From Chloroflexota bacterium (GTDB taxonomy: Bacteria > Chloroflexota > Anaerolineae > Aggregatilineales > J027), in contig JACRBG010000026.1 of assembly GCA_016234595.1 (NCBI GenBank), positions 106,706 to 170,705 of the forward strand: a DNA stretch of 64,000 bases. Direction: 5' to 3'. The notes below the pieces were generated by a model, which searched no databases, was not told the DNA's origin, and saw only the letters and a program-made list of their open reading frames with translations. Positions 1 to 8,220 of this stretch are shown one piece after another (the first letter of the stretch is position 1; each line of letters starts with the position of its first letter). Both the position numbers and the translations under genes were made by a program.

Positions 1-264
1 CACCACGCCCGTTGTCACAGAAGGCATACGCCCATGAATCGTGTTAAAGGCGTGGGAGCGGCCCATAAAATAGGCCGGGGTTTTGGATGAGCAGCCAATC
101 CCGCTCATCTTGACCACCATGTTTTGGTTCAGGCTATATTCAAAGGCGGCCTGCTGAATTTGATTTGAAATTGAGTTATGGCCGCAACCGGGGCAAAGGG
201 TAGATGGTCTACCGTTATAATCCGCCGCCAACAGGCCAAGTTCATTCGTTTTTGTACGACCCAT
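1..264 (-). CDS. korB: 2-oxoacid:ferredoxin oxidoreductase, beta subunit (N-terminal part)
   Basis: This is the first 88 codons of the beta subunit; the gene runs off the left edge of the window. The product would bind thiamine diphosphate and a 4Fe-4S cluster and, with the alpha subunit, oxidatively decarboxylate a 2-oxoacid (probably 2-oxoglutarate) to its CoA ester with reduction of ferredoxin. The visible part contains CPGCGHNSI at about residue 25 and a GIGCSSKTPAYF segment, both typical of the family. The ATG lies three bases after the korA stop, and a GGAAGGGA ribosome site sits inside the korA end, so the two are translationally coupled. Whether the substrate is 2-oxoglutarate or pyruvate cannot be told from this fragment. 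Confidence 0.9.
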   Translation of the reverse strand, partial: MGRTKTNELGLLAADYNGRPSTLCPGCGHNSISNQIQQAAFEYSLNQNMVVKMSGIGCSSKTPAYFMGRSHAFNTIHGRMPSVTTGVV

Positions 265-267
265 GAC

Positions 268-2139
268 TTATTTCCCTTCCATTTCCAGCAGTTGAGCCAT
301 AATCCATTCCGCATCCAATGGCATCCCATTGCAGCGGGCAATACTGCGAAGATCAGGCGCTTTTTCTGGGAAATCAATCCGCATAATCTGGGCCATCTGA
401 CCTTCTTCATTGTTTTCGACGACGTAGACCCGGTCATAGCCGTTGATGAATTCACCCACTTTGGGGGAGAGAGGCAGCGCTAAAATCCGCAAATAATCTA
501 CGCTGATGTCGCGGCGGGCCTTCAGATAATCCAGCGCCTCTTTAATGGCATAGTCGTTGCTGCCATAGGACACAATCGCAATCTTAGCGCCCTTGCTCTT
601 TTGCACAACAGGCTGAGGGAGAATTTCGCGGGCGGTGTTCATCTTGTGAGCCAAACGCTTCAGATTGTTGTGCCAGTCTTCGACTTTTTCACTATAGCCA
701 GCATTCTCATTGTGACCTGTGCCACGTGTGAAATAGGCCGCATTGGGGTGATCGGTTCCGGGTAGGGTACGATAGGTAATCCCGTCCCCATCCACATCCC
801 GATAACGTGCCCATTGACCACCTGCTTTTTGTAAGTCTTCGGCAGTCAAAACCTTACCACGATCCATAGGGCGGTCAGGGTATTTAAATTTGCTGCTGAT
901 GTGTAGGTTCATTCCCAACTCAAGGTCGCTCAAGACAAATACGGGCGTTTGCAGACGCTCCGCAAAGTCAAAGGCTTCCCACCCAAATTGGAAACACTCT
1001 TCCATATTGGCAGGCAGCAAGACGACTTGGCGGGTATCACCGTGACCGAGGAAGTGTGTAAACAGCACATCACCTTGCGAAGTCCGGGTAGGCAGGCCTG
1101 TGCTTGGCCCCATACGCTGAATGTCCCAAATAACAGCGGGCACTTCAGCGAAATAGGCCAACCCGGTAAACTCAGCCATCAAGGAAATACCCGGCCCACT
1201 GGTGGCAGTCATTGAACGTGCTCCGGCCCAGCCCGCCCCAACAATCATACCGATAGCTGCTAACTCATCCTCCGCTTGGACAATCGCATAGGTCGCCCGA
1301 CCTTCGGCATCATGGCGATAGGATGCTAAATATTCTTGCAAGTTTTCGGCGACACTACTGCTGGGGGTGATGGGATACCAAGCCACAAACTCTACCCCAC
1401 CAAAAACAGCCCCAAGGGCAGCGGCAGCATTACCTTCAATCATCATCATATCTTTGTTGAAGGTCGCGTCGGGCATGGATTCGCACCAATAGGGGTCAAT
1501 CTTTTGCAGATTGTTCTTGGCCCAATCATAGGCCAGCTTGACCAAGCCAAAGTTCATTTCAATTGGTTTGGCTTTGCCACCGAAATGATAACTTAATGCC
1601 CCTTCAATTTGAGCCATATCAATGTTAAATAGATAGGCGAGAGCACCGACATACACCATGTTGGCGACATATTCTTTGAGGGCTTGGGCCGGATTCAGTT
1701 GGGCAGTGAGTTCATCCACCGGAATTCGATAATAATAAAGGTCGTCGCGGCTGGGCGTCACGACATTCCATTTTTTCTTACCAGTGGGGGCGTCCATTGG
1801 ATAGATACAAACGCCACCGGGAGGCAAGGCGGCGACATCCTCGGCAAAAGTGTCAAAATTATAAGTCACCAGCACTTCCGCTTTGTTGCGATGGGCGCGG
1901 TAATTATCTTTATTGACTCGAATATAGAACCAAGTGGGTAACCCATAAATATTAGATGGAAACAGGTTTTTCCCGGTTGCGGGAACCCCCATTTTGAACA
2001 ACGCCCGCAGCAGGGTATTGTTCGAGGTTTGGCTTCCCGTTCCATTCGTCGTCGCCACCACGAACGAAAAATCGTTCACAATGCGCTGACCACTATGGAG
2101 TTGGGTCGCCGGTGCTTGTTGTAGATCCACAACAGTCAT
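268..2139 (-). CDS. korA: 2-oxoacid:ferredoxin oxidoreductase, fused gamma-alpha subunit
   Basis: The 623-residue product is the catalytic partner of the downstream beta subunit in a cytoplasmic ferredoxin-linked 2-oxoacid oxidoreductase. Residues up to about 190 form the gamma domain (NGTGSQTSNNTLLRALFKMG at about 32). The alpha/pyrimidine-binding domain follows with the signature YPITPSSSVAE near 256 and the SMTATSGPGISLM segment near 310. This gamma-alpha fusion is the usual form in Actinobacteria, Chloroflexota and many other bacteria. The start has TAGGAG 11 bases upstream. It precedes korB by three bases. The assignment to 2-oxoglutarate rather than another 2-oxoacid is by family resemblance only. 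Confidence 0.9.
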   Translation of the reverse strand: MTVVDLQQAPATQLHSGQRIVNDFSFVVATTNGTGSQTSNNTLLRALFKMGVPATGKNLFPSNIYGLPTWFYIRVNKDNYRAHRNKAEVLVTYNFDTFAEDVAALPPGGVCIYPMDAPTGKKKWNVVTPSRDDLYYYRIPVDELTAQLNPAQALKEYVANMVYVGALAYLFNIDMAQIEGALSYHFGGKAKPIEMNFGLVKLAYDWAKNNLQKIDPYWCESMPDATFNKDMMMIEGNAAAALGAVFGGVEFVAWYPITPSSSVAENLQEYLASYRHDAEGRATYAIVQAEDELAAIGMIVGAGWAGARSMTATSGPGISLMAEFTGLAYFAEVPAVIWDIQRMGPSTGLPTRTSQGDVLFTHFLGHGDTRQVVLLPANMEECFQFGWEAFDFAERLQTPVFVLSDLELGMNLHISSKFKYPDRPMDRGKVLTAEDLQKAGGQWARYRDVDGDGITYRTLPGTDHPNAAYFTRGTGHNENAGYSEKVEDWHNNLKRLAHKMNTAREILPQPVVQKSKGAKIAIVSYGSNDYAIKEALDYLKARRDISVDYLRILALPLSPKVGEFINGYDRVYVVENNEEGQMAQIMRIDFPEKAPDLRSIARCNGMPLDAEWIMAQLLEMEGK

Positions 2140-2180
2140 GAAATTGAAACTCCTACTCTACATTGGGGCTTTAGATAAAT

Positions 2181-2205
2181 ATTGGGCCAACTGGCCCAAT
2201 TTTTC
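2181..2205. terminator. Hairpin between gntR-like gene and korA
   Basis: A perfect 8-bp stem, ATTGGGCC (2181-2188) with GGCCCAAT (2193-2200) and a four-base loop, lies downstream of the gntR-like stop and upstream of korA. Read on the minus strand it is followed by ATTTAT; read on the plus strand by five T. It probably ends the regulator's transcript and separates it from korAB. Confidence 0.55.
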
Positions 2206-2229
2206 TGCACTCAACTTCTGACGACTGAT

Positions 2230-2970
2230 TTACCGCGTCGCCCCATTACCACGATGTTCTTCATGGGTATGGTACGATGGCAGTAGTTTGGTATGCTCTT
2301 CAAATGCTCTCAAGCTGCTATCTACATCTCCGCGAATAATGTCTTCGGTGATGCGCTCGTGATATGACCATACTTCGCTGAGATAAGCCAAGTCGGCATA
2401 TTTGTTCAGTTCAACTGCTTCATAGGCTTCCCAGTAGGCTTCGAGCAAGCCACGCACAAATACATTATCCAATTTGGAGAAGATGGTGAGATGAAATTCA
2501 CGATGTTCCGCATGGGGAATTCGGACAGGTGAGCCGCGCAGTTTTTCCCACGCCCGGGCCACCAGTTGACGTAGCCGCGTTTTGTCGTCGTCCGTCAGGC
2601 GAGCGACAGCTTCATGCCAAAATGACATTTCGACATGTTTGCGTAAATCGCTGTAATCATCAAATAGGGTGATGTCACCTGCCAGCGCAAAGAAGAGACT
2701 TAGACGTACCGCCGACATAAAGTTGAACTCTTGGCGGTGGATACCTGTGCGGGGGCGCACTGTCACTAGACCCAATACCCGTGCCACCTCCAATTGTTCA
2801 CGCAATTTACTGACGCTGACGTGCAATTCGCTGCTTAACTGGCCCAATGCAGGAATGCGCGTATCAGCTTCTGGTTGGCAGCTTGCCTCGGCCAGATAGT
2901 CTAACAGCTCAGACTCTAGATTGAGTTGCCGTGTGGGAAGTGGTCGTTGGGATGGAATATTATGAATCAT
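2230..2970 (-). CDS. GntR-family (FadR/FCD type) transcriptional regulator
   Basis: The 246-residue protein has an N-terminal winged-helix GntR domain (about 20-85, with LSSELHVSVSKLREQLEVARVLGLVTVRPRTG) and a C-terminal all-helical FCD ligand-binding domain (about 95-230). The FCD part carries DLRKHVE, HREFH and SYHERITEDIIRGD, whose Asp/His residues fit the metal-dependent FCD subgroup. Such proteins repress transport and catabolic genes for organic acids, sugar acids or fatty acids. The gene lies just upstream of korAB in the same direction, so control of 2-oxoacid metabolism is possible, but the ligand is unknown. A promoter and a dyad over the start codon suggest autoregulation. Confidence 0.85.
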   Translation of the reverse strand: MIHNIPSQRPLPTRQLNLESELLDYLAEASCQPEADTRIPALGQLSSELHVSVSKLREQLEVARVLGLVTVRPRTGIHRQEFNFMSAVRLSLFFALAGDITLFDDYSDLRKHVEMSFWHEAVARLTDDDKTRLRQLVARAWEKLRGSPVRIPHAEHREFHLTIFSKLDNVFVRGLLEAYWEAYEAVELNKYADLAYLSEVWSYHERITEDIIRGDVDSSLRAFEEHTKLLPSYHTHEEHRGNGATR

Positions 2971-2980
2971 CTGATGAATC
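2964..2980. promoter_or_regulatory. Candidate autoregulatory operator at the gntR-like start codon
   Basis: A 17-base imperfect palindrome of the form GAnTCATCnGATGAnTC covers the start codon of the GntR-family gene (ATG complement at 2968-2970), about 25 bases inside its predicted transcript. The position fits self-repression. No protein-DNA evidence exists here. Confidence 0.35.
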
Positions 2981-3009
2981 TGATTGATAGCATTATTCAG
3001 AGTTTATAT

Positions 3010-3038
3010 ATGATAACATACCCCACTTTATTTGTCTA
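3010..3038 (-). promoter_or_regulatory. Sigma-70-like promoter for the GntR-family gene
   Basis: On the minus strand TAGACA (3033-3038) and TATCAT (3010-3015) are separated by 17 bases. Transcription would start about 3003 and give a leader of some 33 bases before the start codon at 2970. Confidence 0.5.
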
Positions 3039-3147
3039 GTTCGTACAAATAAACGTCCGATAATTCATGAGATTTTCATTTGGTGGAGGTTTCTCAGGAG
3101 ATGGAAGGAGGGATAGGGATTTAATCCCATCCCTTTCACAGCGGTGC

Positions 3148-3939
3148 TTAGCTGGATTCTTCCGTAGCCGAGGTGTCTTGAGTGGTAGCGGCTGTCCCCA
3201 AGATTTGGAAAGTAACTTGCGAGACAGATTGATTGTTTGCCAATAGTTCAACCGTGTATGTCCCAGCAGCCCAATTGGGGATATTGGCGTTATCTAGGGC
3301 ATAGTAAATACACGTCTCGGGGTAGACATCATCGCTTGTCCAGAAAGCCGTATCTTGATTGACGACTGACCCATTCGAGGAGACCCGTATTGAAAATTCA
3401 ACACCAGACGGTATATTACGGGCCACCGTCACGAAGTATATGAGCGGGGCATCCGACGCAAATGTCGTTAAAGAATCCGCCGCGCAAAAATCAGTGGTTA
3501 AGGTTGAGCCAGTCGTCGCCGTGACATAGATGCCTGTGCCATTGTTCTGCGTCGTTGTGGAGCTACCGGCCTGATTGGTGGGTAAAGGGCCAGCCGGAAC
3601 ACCCCCATCCAATGCAGGAGGAGTCGAACCAAAAGGTATATTCGACAATCCGGGATTGACCGGATTATTGGCGACGGCGTTGATGGTTGCCCGCAGCTGA
3701 TCGCGCTCTACGCTGACCTGCGTGGCTTGCTGGGCTAAGACAGATGCGTTATCGGCTGTCGCAATCAGGGCCACAATTGTTTCATTTTGATTTTGGGCCA
3801 CACCAACTGTAGCCCATAAGGCGGTACTTTCGGCATTTTGTGTTGCTTTTTTGCTGGGGTCTTCAAACGCTGCACACGCACTTAACAGCCCCATCACCAC
3901 CAGCAAACAACTCCATACCGCAACACGTCGTACCTTCAT
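3148..3939 (-). CDS. Lipoprotein of unknown function
   Basis: The 263-residue protein starts with a lipoprotein signal peptide: charged N-terminus, hydrophobic stretch and lipobox LSAC with the acceptor cysteine at residue 22. Residues about 30-95 are Ala/Gln-rich and probably helical (AQQATQVSVERDQLRATINAVAN), so they may form a coiled coil. A Gly/Pro/Thr/Asn-rich linker follows. The C-terminal half (about 130-250) looks like a beta-sandwich, with FCAADSLTTF and YTVELLANNQSVSQVTFQI. A GGAGG ribosome site lies 7 bases before the ATG. I recognise no named family; an extracytoplasmic, membrane-anchored role is the only inference made. Confidence 0.75.
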   Translation of the reverse strand: MKVRRVAVWSCLLVVMGLLSACAAFEDPSKKATQNAESTALWATVGVAQNQNETIVALIATADNASVLAQQATQVSVERDQLRATINAVANNPVNPGLSNIPFGSTPPALDGGVPAGPLPTNQAGSSTTTQNNGTGIYVTATTGSTLTTDFCAADSLTTFASDAPLIYFVTVARNIPSGVEFSIRVSSNGSVVNQDTAFWTSDDVYPETCIYYALDNANIPNWAAGTYTVELLANNQSVSQVTFQILGTAATTQDTSATEESS

Positions 3940-4097
3940 GCACTATCCTCCATAAAATCCCTTTTGCAAAAGGCAGTAATTGGCAACTCTACCATTGAAT
4001 GAGCGTGTTTTCTATGGCGTTTTTCCTGCTATTGGTTGACTAAACTTCTAGTGATAAGAATATAGGCAAATTAGCCAACAGCTAAACCATGTGCTGG

Positions 4098-4106
4098 TGA
4101 TATAAT
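4098..4106 (+). promoter_or_regulatory. Extended -10 element upstream of the 134-residue gene
   Basis: TGATATAAT is an extended -10 motif (TGnTATAAT) with no clear -35. It would start transcription near 4113, about 70 bases before the ATG at 4184. Confidence 0.4.
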
Positions 4107-4183
4107 GAGCACATTATTTTTCCAAGAGTAAGGTTTTATACTTTTGTATCTGTCTTTCGCCACATGCTGGGAGTAAACGGGCT

Positions 4184-4588
4184 ATGCGAAATTACCAAGT
4201 TTTAGATAAGGCTGTTTTGGAACCCGACAATGTTTTGCGGTTAACAACTGTGCAGGAAAACCCTGATCAGCCTATTTTAGCCATGAGCCGTGAAGGTTCA
4301 TTTGTTAGCATTTCCGCCAGCTTTGGGCCGCTCGAATTGGCATTGCGGTTACAATATAGTGAACTCGTGCGCCGCCTCAAAAATCTTTATCCGGTTCCCG
4401 GTCTCGCCACAACCCGTCAGGTTGGCACGGGCAATTCTTATATGGCACTGGGCTTGACCAAAGATAACCGCCTCGTGATGCGCCCCTCGATTGTGGCTGA
4501 TGCCAGTGGACATATCACTTTCAATTTAGTCGCCTCGACTGAGGTTTATCAGACTCTGCGTAAATGGTTGGATGTCGACAGCGAATAA
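4184..4588 (+). CDS. Conserved-looking hypothetical protein, 134 residues
   Basis: I do not recognise this protein. It is soluble, with no signal or membrane segment, and seems to be mostly beta with one helix (LELALRLQYSELVRRLKNLYP, about 66-87). The C-terminal part (RLVMRPSIVADASGHITFNLVASTEVYQTLRKWLD) resembles a small beta-sheet domain. GGGAG lies about 10 bases before the start. It has its own extended -10 motif upstream and a terminator-like hairpin downstream, so it is probably a single-gene transcript. Codon use looks like that of its neighbours, which supports it being real. Confidence 0.6.
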   Translation: MRNYQVLDKAVLEPDNVLRLTTVQENPDQPILAMSREGSFVSISASFGPLELALRLQYSELVRRLKNLYPVPGLATTRQVGTGNSYMALGLTKDNRLVMRPSIVADASGHITFNLVASTEVYQTLRKWLDVDSE

Positions 4589-4619
4589 GACGATTGACCA
4601 CCTCTTCAACAAATTAAGC

Positions 4620-4669
4620 AGCACGTTATTCGCCCTGCCCGCTTAAATCTTACCGAATAACGTGCTTTC
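4620..4669 (+). terminator. Long hairpin after the 134-residue gene
   Basis: A perfect 13-bp stem, AGCACGTTATTCG (4620-4632) with CGAATAACGTGCT (4654-4666), has a 21-base loop and a short TTTC tail. A second 7-bp stem, CATGCAA/TTGCATG, follows at 4673-4698. The U tract is weak, so termination is likely but not certain. Confidence 0.5.
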
Positions 4670-4802
4670 AATCATGCAACTTGGTTGAAAATTGCATGTG
4701 AATTGAAACTCGCCACTCCCCCACTCTAGCGTTATACTTCTACTACAAGATTGACAAATCATCCTAATGTTTGCCTGCTCGGTTGAAAGGACTTGTCTTC
4801 TC

Positions 4803-5195
4803 ATGGCTAATTGGAAAACGCCAGAAGATTTGAAATATGCTAAGAGTGATGAATGGTTTCGCGTCGAAGGCGATATGGTAACGGTTGGGATCAGTGATTA
4901 TGCCCAAGACCAGCTTTCTGACATTGTCTATGTTGAACTACCCGATGTGGGATCAACCCTCAGTGCGGGTGGCTCAGTTGGTGTGGTCGAAAGCGTGAAG
5001 GCTGCTTCGGACGTCTACACGGTGGTGGGTGGCGAAGTTATTGAAGTCAACAGCCAGCTTGAAAAAGAACCTGAATCAGTCAATAGTGACCCCTTTGGCA
5101 AGGGCTGGTTTATTAAACTGCGTGTCAAAGACCTTAGTCCACTCAATGGTCTGATGAGCGCCGCGGCCTACATTGATTATTGCAATTCCCGCTAA
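4803..5195 (+). CDS. gcvH: Glycine cleavage system H protein
   Basis: The 130-residue lipoyl carrier protein accepts the aminomethyl group from glycine decarboxylase and shuttles it to the T and L proteins. The start was chosen at MANWKTPEDLKY (4803) because it matches the family N-terminus and has AAAGG 12 bases upstream; an in-frame extension to 4767 adds residues not seen in the family. The lipoylation site is Lys66 in VVESVKAASDVY, and the C-terminal SAAAYIDYC segment is typical. It heads gcvH-gcvPA-gcvPB. The gcvT and lpd genes are not in the window and must lie elsewhere. Confidence 0.95.
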   Translation: MANWKTPEDLKYAKSDEWFRVEGDMVTVGISDYAQDQLSDIVYVELPDVGSTLSAGGSVGVVESVKAASDVYTVVGGEVIEVNSQLEKEPESVNSDPFGKGWFIKLRVKDLSPLNGLMSAAAYIDYCNSR

Positions 5196-5218
5196 GCATT
5201 TTGGTTTTGCTTACAACA

Positions 5219-5241
5219 AGGATGGGCAGCTAACCCATCCT
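5219..5241 (+). promoter_or_regulatory. Hairpin between gcvH and gcvPA
   Basis: A perfect 8-bp stem, AGGATGGG (5219-5226) with CCCATCCT (5234-5241) and a 7-base loop, has no U tract. It is more likely an mRNA processing or stability element that sets the H:P protein ratio than a terminator. Confidence 0.4.
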
Positions 5242-5272
5242 CCAGATTATGAGGTAGGATTCACAACAGAAC

Positions 5273-6643
5273 ATGAGCTACATTCCACATACTGATGCTG
5301 ACCGCGAGGCTATGCTGAAAGCCATTGGCGTAGACTCGATTGAAGCGTTATTTGAGGCCGTCCCGGAGAAGCATCGCTTCCCCCAAATTGACCTCCCTGA
5401 ACCATTGAGCGAAATGGAAATCGCCGCCGAGATGGAAGCCCTTAGCCGCTTTAATGTCTCGGCCAGCGACTATGCCATTTTCCTCGGGGCAGGATCGTAT
5501 CATCACTATATCCCATCGCTCGTTAATCATATGCTGCTGCGAGGGGAGTTCTATACTGCCTATACCCCCTATCAGCCCGAAGTCAGTCAGGGTACGCTGC
5601 AAGCCATTTTTGAATTTCAGACGATGATTACCCGTCTCACCGGAATGGATGCGGCTAATGCCAGTCATTATGACGGGGCAACGGCCCTTGCCGAAGCCGT
5701 AACGGTTGCAATGGCAGCACACCGCGACAAACGCCAAAAGGTCATTCTTTCGCCAACCGTCCACCCACATTATCGTGAAGTGGTGCGTACCTATCATCAA
5801 AACCGACCCGTGAAGTTTTCGGGTGACCGTAGCGGAACAGCCACAATGCTTGATTTGGCTGATATGATTGATGAAAACACGGCCATGATTGCCCTACAAT
5901 ATCCCAATTTCTTTGGGCAAATTGAGGACTACACCGAAATCATCAAGGCAGCCCGGACACATGGAACGCTGGTCTGTATTGTGACCGACCCAGTGGCATG
6001 TGCCCTTCTCAAATCGCCCGGTGAACTTGGGGCCGATATTGTTGTAGGCGAAGGCCAGAGTTTAGGCATTCCCATGAGCTTTGGCGGGCCATATCTCGGC
6101 TTTTTTGCGGTGAAAAATGAGTATGTCCGGCGTATCGCAGGTCGTATCGTGGGTGAAACCGTTGACGGAGATGGTCGCCGGGCTTTTGTGATGACTCTAC
6201 GCCCACGTGAGCAGGACATCCGCCGCGACAAAGCCTCAAGCAATATCTGCACCAATCAAGGCTTGATGGCACTGGCCGCTTGTGTCCATATGACGGCATT
6301 AGGTAAACAAGGGATGCGTCGGGTGGCCGAATTGTGCTGGCATAAATCGCATTATGCTGCCAAAGAAATCGGGAAATTGAAGGGCTTCAGTGTTGATAGC
6401 AGTCGTCCGTTCTTCAAAGAATTTGTCGTAACCTGCCCCAAACCCATCAGTGAAATCAATGATGAACTGCTCTATCACTTTGGCATCATTGGCGGTTACG
6501 ATTTGGGTAAAGATTTCCCCACGCGCGAAAACCAAATGCTGTTGTGTGTGACCGAGATGAACAGTAAAGATGAAATTGATACGTTGGTGGCTGGCCTCAG
6601 GGCAATTGCCGCTGGTGATTTACACGATCACCACCACCATTGA
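5273..6643 (+). CDS. gcvPA: Glycine dehydrogenase (decarboxylating) subunit 1
   Basis: The 456-residue protein is the N-terminal half of the split P protein of the glycine cleavage system. With GcvPB it forms the PLP enzyme that decarboxylates glycine and loads H protein. Family features include MSYIPHTDADREAMLKAIG at the start, FLGAGSYHHYIPS, YTPYQPEVSQGTLQ, SHYDGATALAEA and RPREQDIRRDKASSNICTNQ. It lacks the PLP lysine, which is in subunit 2, as expected. The C-terminus ends in an unusual native His-rich tail, HDHHHH. AGGTAGGA lies upstream of the start; gcvPB follows after 14 bases. Confidence 0.95.
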   Translation: MSYIPHTDADREAMLKAIGVDSIEALFEAVPEKHRFPQIDLPEPLSEMEIAAEMEALSRFNVSASDYAIFLGAGSYHHYIPSLVNHMLLRGEFYTAYTPYQPEVSQGTLQAIFEFQTMITRLTGMDAANASHYDGATALAEAVTVAMAAHRDKRQKVILSPTVHPHYREVVRTYHQNRPVKFSGDRSGTATMLDLADMIDENTAMIALQYPNFFGQIEDYTEIIKAARTHGTLVCIVTDPVACALLKSPGELGADIVVGEGQSLGIPMSFGGPYLGFFAVKNEYVRRIAGRIVGETVDGDGRRAFVMTLRPREQDIRRDKASSNICTNQGLMALAACVHMTALGKQGMRRVAELCWHKSHYAAKEIGKLKGFSVDSSRPFFKEFVVTCPKPISEINDELLYHFGIIGGYDLGKDFPTRENQMLLCVTEMNSKDEIDTLVAGLRAIAAGDLHDHHHH

Positions 6644-6657
6644 TAAAAGGGATGTAA

Positions 6658-8181
6658 ATGGAACTCTCAACTAAAACTCCTCAACCGCTGGAAAAAACCA
6701 GCTATGAACTCAGTCAACCCGGCAGGCAGGGCGTTCGTGTCCCTGACCCTGACGTGCCATTGACTGACATCCCGGCTGATTTGCGCCGTACTGATCTTGA
6801 TTTCCCTGAAATGGGTGAACTTGAGGTGGTGCGCCATTTCGTTAAATTAAGCCAACTCAATTACTCAATTGACAAAGGCTTCTATCCGTTGGGTTCCTGT
6901 ACAATGAAGTACAACCCGAAGATCAATGAAGATGTGGCTCGTTTACCGGGTTTTGCCCATGTCCATCCGTTGCAAAGTCAGGGCACGACACAGGGCGCTT
7001 TGGCCTTGATGTACCGCGTGCAGGAATGGCTGTGTGAGATCAGTGGGTTTGACGCTGTCAGTATTCAGCCCGCCGCCGGGGCACATGGCGAATTTGCAGG
7101 CATCTTGATGATTCGCAAATATCATATTGACCGAGGCGACCACAAACGCACAAAAATTCTCGTCCCCGACAGTGCCCATGGCACCAACCCCGCCACCACC
7201 ACGATGGCTGGATTGCAGGCTATTGAACTGCCGTCCGATAAAAATGGGGATGTGGACTTAGATGTCCTCCGTAAGGCCTGCGAAGATCACAAAGATGAAC
7301 TGGCAGGCATGATGATTACTGTGCCCAGTACATTGGGTGTGTTCGAAGAGCATATTGTAGACATCATTGACATCGTGCATAAAGCAGGTGGATTGATGTA
7401 TATGGATGGGGCGAACATGAATGCCCTACTCGGCGTCGCCAAACCGGGGGAACTCGGCTTTGATGTGATGCACTACAATCTGCACAAAACCTTCTCAACC
7501 CCACATGGCGGCGGTGGCCCCGGCAGTGGCCCAGTGGTCTGCAATGAAAAACTTGCGCCTTTCCGTCCCGGCCCAGTGGTTGAGATTATCGAAGAAGCCC
7601 AAGACGAAGAAGATGCCCCGTTATATGGCTGGGTGATGCCCGATAAGTCCATTGGTCGCCTAAAAGCCTTTCATGGCAATTTTGGGATGCACGTCCGCGC
7701 TTATGCCTATATCTCGGCCTATGGCAGTGATTTACCCAAAGTCACTCAGTACGCGGTTCTCAATGCCAATTACATCCGTGCCCGTCTTAAGGGAACGTAT
7801 TTGATGCCTTTTGACCGGATGTGTGGTCATGAGTTGGTGATTGAAGGACACTGGCCGGATAAAGCGCCGGGGGTTCATGCGTTGGATATTTCTAAGCGGC
7901 TGATGGATTATAATTTCCATCCACCGACCAATTATTTCCCGCTGATTGTGCCAGAGGCGCTCTTGATTGAGCCAACGGAAACCGAAACCAAAGAAACATT
8001 GGATAGCTTTATCGAAGCAATGCTGAAAATCGCCGAGGAAGCCCGCACTGACCCCGAACTGCTCCATAACGCGCCACATATCACCCCCGTCAAGCGGGTG
8101 GATGAGGTCAAAGCAGCGAAGGATTTGGTACTTTGCTGCCGCCCCACAGTCATCGAAACGGCTGAACCTGTAGCTAAATAG
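6658..8181 (+). CDS. gcvPB: Glycine dehydrogenase (decarboxylating) subunit 2
   Basis: The 507-residue protein is the PLP-bearing half of the split glycine decarboxylase. The Schiff-base lysine is Lys277 in HYNLHKTFSTPHGGGGPG. Other family landmarks are YPLGSCTMKYNPKIN near 76, PAAGAHGE near 138, DSAHGTNPATT near 171 and the C-terminal LIEPTETETKETLD. It follows gcvPA by 14 bases with an AAAGGG ribosome site, and a strong terminator lies directly after it. In anaerobes the system also runs in reverse to make glycine; the direction here cannot be judged. Confidence 0.95.
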   Translation: MELSTKTPQPLEKTSYELSQPGRQGVRVPDPDVPLTDIPADLRRTDLDFPEMGELEVVRHFVKLSQLNYSIDKGFYPLGSCTMKYNPKINEDVARLPGFAHVHPLQSQGTTQGALALMYRVQEWLCEISGFDAVSIQPAAGAHGEFAGILMIRKYHIDRGDHKRTKILVPDSAHGTNPATTTMAGLQAIELPSDKNGDVDLDVLRKACEDHKDELAGMMITVPSTLGVFEEHIVDIIDIVHKAGGLMYMDGANMNALLGVAKPGELGFDVMHYNLHKTFSTPHGGGGPGSGPVVCNEKLAPFRPGPVVEIIEEAQDEEDAPLYGWVMPDKSIGRLKAFHGNFGMHVRAYAYISAYGSDLPKVTQYAVLNANYIRARLKGTYLMPFDRMCGHELVIEGHWPDKAPGVHALDISKRLMDYNFHPPTNYFPLIVPEALLIEPTETETKETLDSFIEAMLKIAEEARTDPELLHNAPHITPVKRVDEVKAAKDLVLCCRPTVIETAEPVAK

Positions 8182-8196
8182 TTAAGATTTTACAAA

Positions 8197-8220
8197 GGCG
8201 AGTCACCTGCTCGCCTTTTT
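8197..8220 (+). terminator. Intrinsic terminator of the gcv operon
   Basis: The stem GGCGAG (8197-8202) with CTCGCC (8210-8215) is followed by five T. The stop codon of the convergent kinase gene begins inside the T run, so the two transcripts end back to back. Confidence 0.85.

Noticed and set aside
178..483. Plus-strand frame of 101 residues at the left edge.
   Set aside because: It is antisense to korA/korB, whose protein motifs are unmistakable.
4589..4802. Possible glycine riboswitch before gcvH.
   Set aside because: The region holds two simple hairpins but none of the conserved glycine-aptamer sequence blocks.
6658..8181. Glycine cleavage operon as incomplete or broken.
   Set aside because: gcvT and lpd are absent nearby but are often encoded elsewhere; all three genes here are intact.
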